Origin: Chloroflexota bacterium
GTDB lineage: Bacteria > Chloroflexota > Anaerolineae > Anaerolineales > Villigracilaceae
DNA length: 8,249 nucleotides
Assembly: GCA_026389975.1 (NCBI GenBank)
Contig: JAPLGV010000101.1
Coordinates: 1-8,249 of the forward strand
Direction: 5' to 3'
Shown here: piece by piece, positions 5,257 through 8,249 of the stretch
Layout: the number at the start of each line of letters is the position of its first letter
How positions within the stretch are numbered: position 1 is the first letter of the stretch
Notes under the pieces: generated by a model
Told to the model about the DNA's origin: nothing
Databases searched by the model: none
The model's input: the letters and a program-made list of their open reading frames with translations, nothing else
Position numbers and translations under genes: made by a program

Positions 5257-7905
5257 CTAACCTGCAACAATATTCTCCAATGAAGTTGCCCTGGCGCGAG
5301 CCATTACCGGACTCACCGCGGGTACCATTTCACTGGCTTTTTGATATGCAGCCAAAGCATTCCTATAGTCTCCTAACCGTCTATAAGCGTCGCCCAACCT
5401 GTTCCAGGAAACTGCTTTATCCTCTGGGGTATCCAGGAGATCAATGCTTTTCTTGTAGAGTAGAATCGCAACTTCATACTTCCCTAAGCGATCGTAAATA
5501 AAACCCAGGTTGCTATACGGCTGACCATATTTTGGATTCATCTCGATTGCTTTTTTATACGCCTCAAGTGCATCATCAAATCTCTTTGAACTGGTATACG
5601 AATTACCCAATTCGTTCCAGTCGATGGAGTTTCGTGGGGTGTTTTCAACGAGTTGAGGTGCAAGAGGATTTTTAAATGGGATGTTCACTTCGGTTTCTAA
5701 CTCTTGTGGGTCCTCTACTTTAGCGATGCTATTTTCTGTCAAAACATTGGACGCCTCTTCCTTCGGCTCCAAAACGGTTTCACCTTTATTGCTCGCGTAA
5801 CATTCAACGGGATCGCTAATATTCGAAGATCCCTTTCCTGTATCTGTACTGGCTGGAGATTGGCCTATTGAAGAATTCCTGTTTGTTTTTTCCATCCCCG
5901 GTTCTTCAATAGCATCACTTCGTTCTGGAGTTGGAATGGCTTCATAGCCAAAGAGGGAGGTCGAATCCGACTCATCATCTCCCTCCCAGAGATCGGGGTC
6001 TTCAATTTTCCCAACAGTAAGTTTGCCTCTCACCTTGCCTTTTTGGTAATGTACGTGAGCCAGATTCTGGATATAAGGCCAACTTGCATCGGGAGCCAAC
6101 TCAATTGCTTTGGTGTATGCAACGATCGCATCGTTGTAAGCGCCCGCTTTTAGGTGAGTATTGCCGTGTTCATTCCATTCTGCCGCGGTTTTCAAGTCAA
6201 ATACAAGGTTAGCCTCGATCATCTTTTCACCTCTTTCTATTCCGAAATTGTCCTGTTCCATTTTTTGATCGTTGTTGAGATGAGTGTTTTGGACTTCATC
6301 GACCAATTCGGGGTTATTTTCATCAGATTGCTTGAGTCTATTGAGCAGTTGATCTGATTGCTTGTAAGCTGCAATGGCTTTTACATAATCTTTCACATGC
6401 AAGTAAGTATCTCCCAAACTATTCCAAAGTGATGAGCGGGTAACATTATCCTCAAATAGCGGAATGCTATCTTCATAGATCGAGGCGGATGTTTCATAGT
6501 CGCCTATTTGAAATAGAGCATATGCCAGTCCTATATATGCTTCGCCGCATTGGGGTTTTAGAGAAATGACTTTTTGAAATGCTGTTATGCTTTCGGCGTA
6601 ATTTTGCCTTAGCAGGTGAAGCCTTCCCAGCTCATTCCATATATCCGTATTTTGAGGGTTGAATTCAATCGCCCTATGATATACAGCAATGGCATCGAGA
6701 TCACGCTTTTGTTGAGCAAAACACTTACCCAGATTTATCCAGGCATCAATTAAGTGGGCGTTTAATTCAACAGCTTTACAAAGTGAACCTTTCGCTTTTT
6801 CCAACTGACCAGATTCCAGGTATGCTCTTCCAATCCCTGCCCAGGAAAATTCGTAGTAGGGGGCGATTTCAAGGGCTTTTTCAAATGCAGAGATGGCATT
6901 TTGATATACCCCAAACTTGATATAAATATGACCAACACCATCCCAACTAAGAAAGTCTTGAGGAGAGCATAAGAGAGCTTTTTTAAAAGCATTAATTGCT
7001 TCTTCATTCCTCTCGTTTTTCGCGAGCAATTGTCCCAGATTGTTCCAGAGGAATTCTAATTCTGGTGAGAGAGAGATTGCGCGCTGGTAGGCAGATACGG
7101 CGTCATCAATGTTTCCCAGCTCTGTTTGAACCAGGGCAATCGCATTCTGACATTGGGCTTGAAGGGAGTGATTGGCAAGTAAGTTGGATATTTCCGCAGA
7201 TGTTCGTAAGTACTTAAGGGCTCTCTGAGGGTTACCCTTCCTCCAAAAAAGCATACCCAGACCTAGTAATGCATTTGCATGTGATGCATTTTCTTTTTCA
7301 CTATCCTGTAAATTCAAAATCTCCTCAGGAGAACTATCTGATAAATATTCGTCGGCAGGAGAATTATCCGCGCTTTGCCTAAGTGACTCAAGTGATTGAA
7401 TTTTTCCCTGGGCTTGTTGAGGGACATCCACAAACTCGACCACACGATGCCGAAGAATCCAGCACTCTGTTGCATTCGCCGCAAAATCTGATACTTCATT
7501 TTCAAATAGCCAAAAAATCGCGCGGATGTTATTGTCAATGAAATATTCTCGATGTTCATTAAGCTCTTTAAAGACACGCACACCTTCCGTCCCACACTCC
7601 CAATTAAAACCGTCAATGAGCAAAACTGTTTGCGACAGATCCGGTAGTTGAGAGATTTGTGAAAGAAAATCAAATTGATCTATATGGTTTGTTTTTATGG
7701 AGTGCGTTTTCTGGGCAATATTTTTTAGTTTTTCTCTTAATATTGTATTAACTTCATCACGGATGCAATCGGACTTAAATATAGCGAATAAGATGGATGG
7801 CCGATCCCATCTCACGGCCAATTCAATCTCTTGGAAAAGAATGTCTATCCGGTCTTCGAATGGAAGTCCGATATCATTTTCTAAATGTCGAGAATCATTG
7901 TTCAT
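5257..7905 (-). CDS. Degenerate P-loop-like domain fused to a long TPR array
   Basis: 882 residues, cytoplasmic, no signal peptide. Residues 15-165 form an N-terminal alpha/beta domain: RPSILFAIFKS (35-45), a Walker-B-like strand QTVLLIDGF (92-100), then IRAIFWLFENE (127-137) and WILRHRVVEFVDV (149-161). This order resembles the second half of an AAA/STAND NTPase core, but no GxxxxGK[ST] Walker A is present, so it probably does not hydrolyse ATP. Residues 166-207 are a linker. About nine TPRs follow at 208-522, one at 575-606 and three at 760-863. They are separated by linkers at 523-572 and 627-757; the latter is acidic and Ser/Glu-rich and begins after a broken repeat. Start: ATG 7905 with AAGAGG seven bases upstream, overlapping the preceding ATPase gene by 11 bases. 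The overlap suggests the two products act together. The TPRs are certain. The inactive NTPase-like reading is inference from motif order. Confidence 0.9.
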   Translation of the reverse strand: MNNDSRHLENDIGLPFEDRIDILFQEIELAVRWDRPSILFAIFKSDCIRDEVNTILREKLKNIAQKTHSIKTNHIDQFDFLSQISQLPDLSQTVLLIDGFNWECGTEGVRVFKELNEHREYFIDNNIRAIFWLFENEVSDFAANATECWILRHRVVEFVDVPQQAQGKIQSLESLRQSADNSPADEYLSDSSPEEILNLQDSEKENASHANALLGLGMLFWRKGNPQRALKYLRTSAEISNLLANHSLQAQCQNAIALVQTELGNIDDAVSAYQRAISLSPELEFLWNNLGQLLAKNERNEEAINAFKKALLCSPQDFLSWDGVGHIYIKFGVYQNAISAFEKALEIAPYYEFSWAGIGRAYLESGQLEKAKGSLCKAVELNAHLIDAWINLGKCFAQQKRDLDAIAVYHRAIEFNPQNTDIWNELGRLHLLRQNYAESITAFQKVISLKPQCGEAYIGLAYALFQIGDYETSASIYEDSIPLFEDNVTRSSLWNSLGDTYLHVKDYVKAIAAYKQSDQLLNRLKQSDENNPELVDEVQNTHLNNDQKMEQDNFGIERGEKMIEANLVFDLKTAAEWNEHGNTHLKAGAYNDAIVAYTKAIELAPDASWPYIQNLAHVHYQKGKVRGKLTVGKIEDPDLWEGDDESDSTSLFGYEAIPTPERSDAIEEPGMEKTNRNSSIGQSPASTDTGKGSSNISDPVECYASNKGETVLEPKEEASNVLTENSIAKVEDPQELETEVNIPFKNPLAPQLVENTPRNSIDWNELGNSYTSSKRFDDALEAYKKAIEMNPKYGQPYSNLGFIYDRLGKYEVAILLYKKSIDLLDTPEDKAVSWNRLGDAYRRLGDYRNALAAYQKASEMVPAVSPVMARARATSLENIVAG

Positions 7906-8249
7906 TTACCAGCCTCTTAAGAACAGGATGGATATCGCACCAATTTTCGCTATCACGATATTCAAGGATGGCAAGTAATTGAAGCATGGGCCTCAGGCGA
8001 TCGTTATACTCGAGACGATTATGCTCATAAATTTTCTTTAAATAGACCAAATCGTTGCCATCCAAAATGCGCCGATATTCGTTACGGATTTCTGTTGCCG
8101 CCCATTCAATGTCCTCTACAATAATCCTCATAGCTTTGCGGCGTCTGGCGCAGCCGATGGCGGAACGCATAATTCTTGCCATTTCCCGGAATACCCCTCC
8201 GCTGTATGTGATCGCGTCTTCTAATGCTTGTCCATCAATCAGGGATTGA
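7895..8249 (-). CDS. C-terminal end of an AAA/STAND-type ATPase, 5' part outside the window
   Basis: About 117 C-terminal residues of a gene that is open at the right edge. Seen: SLIDGQALEDAITYSGGVFREM followed by ARIMRSAIGCARRR. An SGGxxRE turn inside helices like this is typical of the small helical lid (sensor 2 region) of AAA+/STAND ATPases. Next come a helical stretch with VEDIEWAATEIRNEYRRIL and a closing segment LLAILEYRDSENWCDIHPVL then KRLV. That ending recalls bacterial ATPases whose C-terminal winged-helix-like domain ends in a D(I/V)HP motif. The Walker A and B motifs would lie outside the window, so ATPase activity cannot be confirmed here. Its stop overlaps the start of the P-loop-like/TPR gene by 11 bases, giving translational coupling. 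It is the most upstream visible gene of the cluster; the operon promoter is not in the window. Confidence 0.7.
   Translation of the reverse strand, partial: QSLIDGQALEDAITYSGGVFREMARIMRSAIGCARRRKAMRIIVEDIEWAATEIRNEYRRILDGNDLVYLKKIYEHNRLEYNDRLRPMLQLLAILEYRDSENWCDIHPVLKRLVNEQ

Noticed and set aside
5257..7905. CRISPR-like or tandem DNA repeats in the TPR gene
   Set aside because: The periodicity of about 102 bases comes from diverged 34-residue TPRs; there are no identical direct repeats with unique spacers.

Overview
All recognisable genes lie on the minus strand, so transcription runs from the right edge of the window to the left. Gene content suggests a bacterium of the Chloroflexota (Anaerolineae-like). 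The grounds are long TPR proteins next to an AAA/STAND-type ATPase, a short PfkB kinase beside a Soj-type ParA, and ISAs1-family debris. The taxonomic call is inference from family resemblance, not from any marker gene.

Right block (about 2380-8249): a tightly packed, AT-rich cluster read leftward. It starts with the C-terminal end of an ATPase cut by the window edge. Next is an 882-residue protein with an N-terminal degenerate P-loop-like domain followed by about 13 TPRs. Then come a second TPR protein of about 501 residues and an uncharacterised protein of about 450 residues with three predicted membrane segments. The junctions are an 11-base overlap, a 13-base gap and a 5-base gap, so this is very probably one operon. 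The likely reading is an ATPase switch, two TPR scaffolds and a membrane-anchored partner acting as one complex. The output of that complex is unknown; a signalling or conflict (defence-like) role is an inference.

Middle block (about 1650-2380): no intact gene. It holds the corpse of an ISAs1-family insertion sequence on the minus strand. Its transposase start (with ribosome binding site), N-terminal region, C-terminal region and right terminal repeat can still be read. The catalytic core is deleted, frames are broken and there is an in-frame stop. A long imperfect palindrome (MITE-like, core 1997-2139) lies between the N-terminal fragment and the rest.

Left block (1-1641): a GC-richer two-gene unit, a PfkB-family kinase followed by a Soj/ParA chromosome-partitioning ATPase. 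The two are coupled by a one-base TAGTG stop/start overlap. A TATAAT hexamer just upstream of the kinase predicts a very short or absent leader. parA runs off the left edge with nearly all of its length present.

No tRNA, rRNA, CRISPR array, riboswitch or convincing rho-independent terminator was seen.
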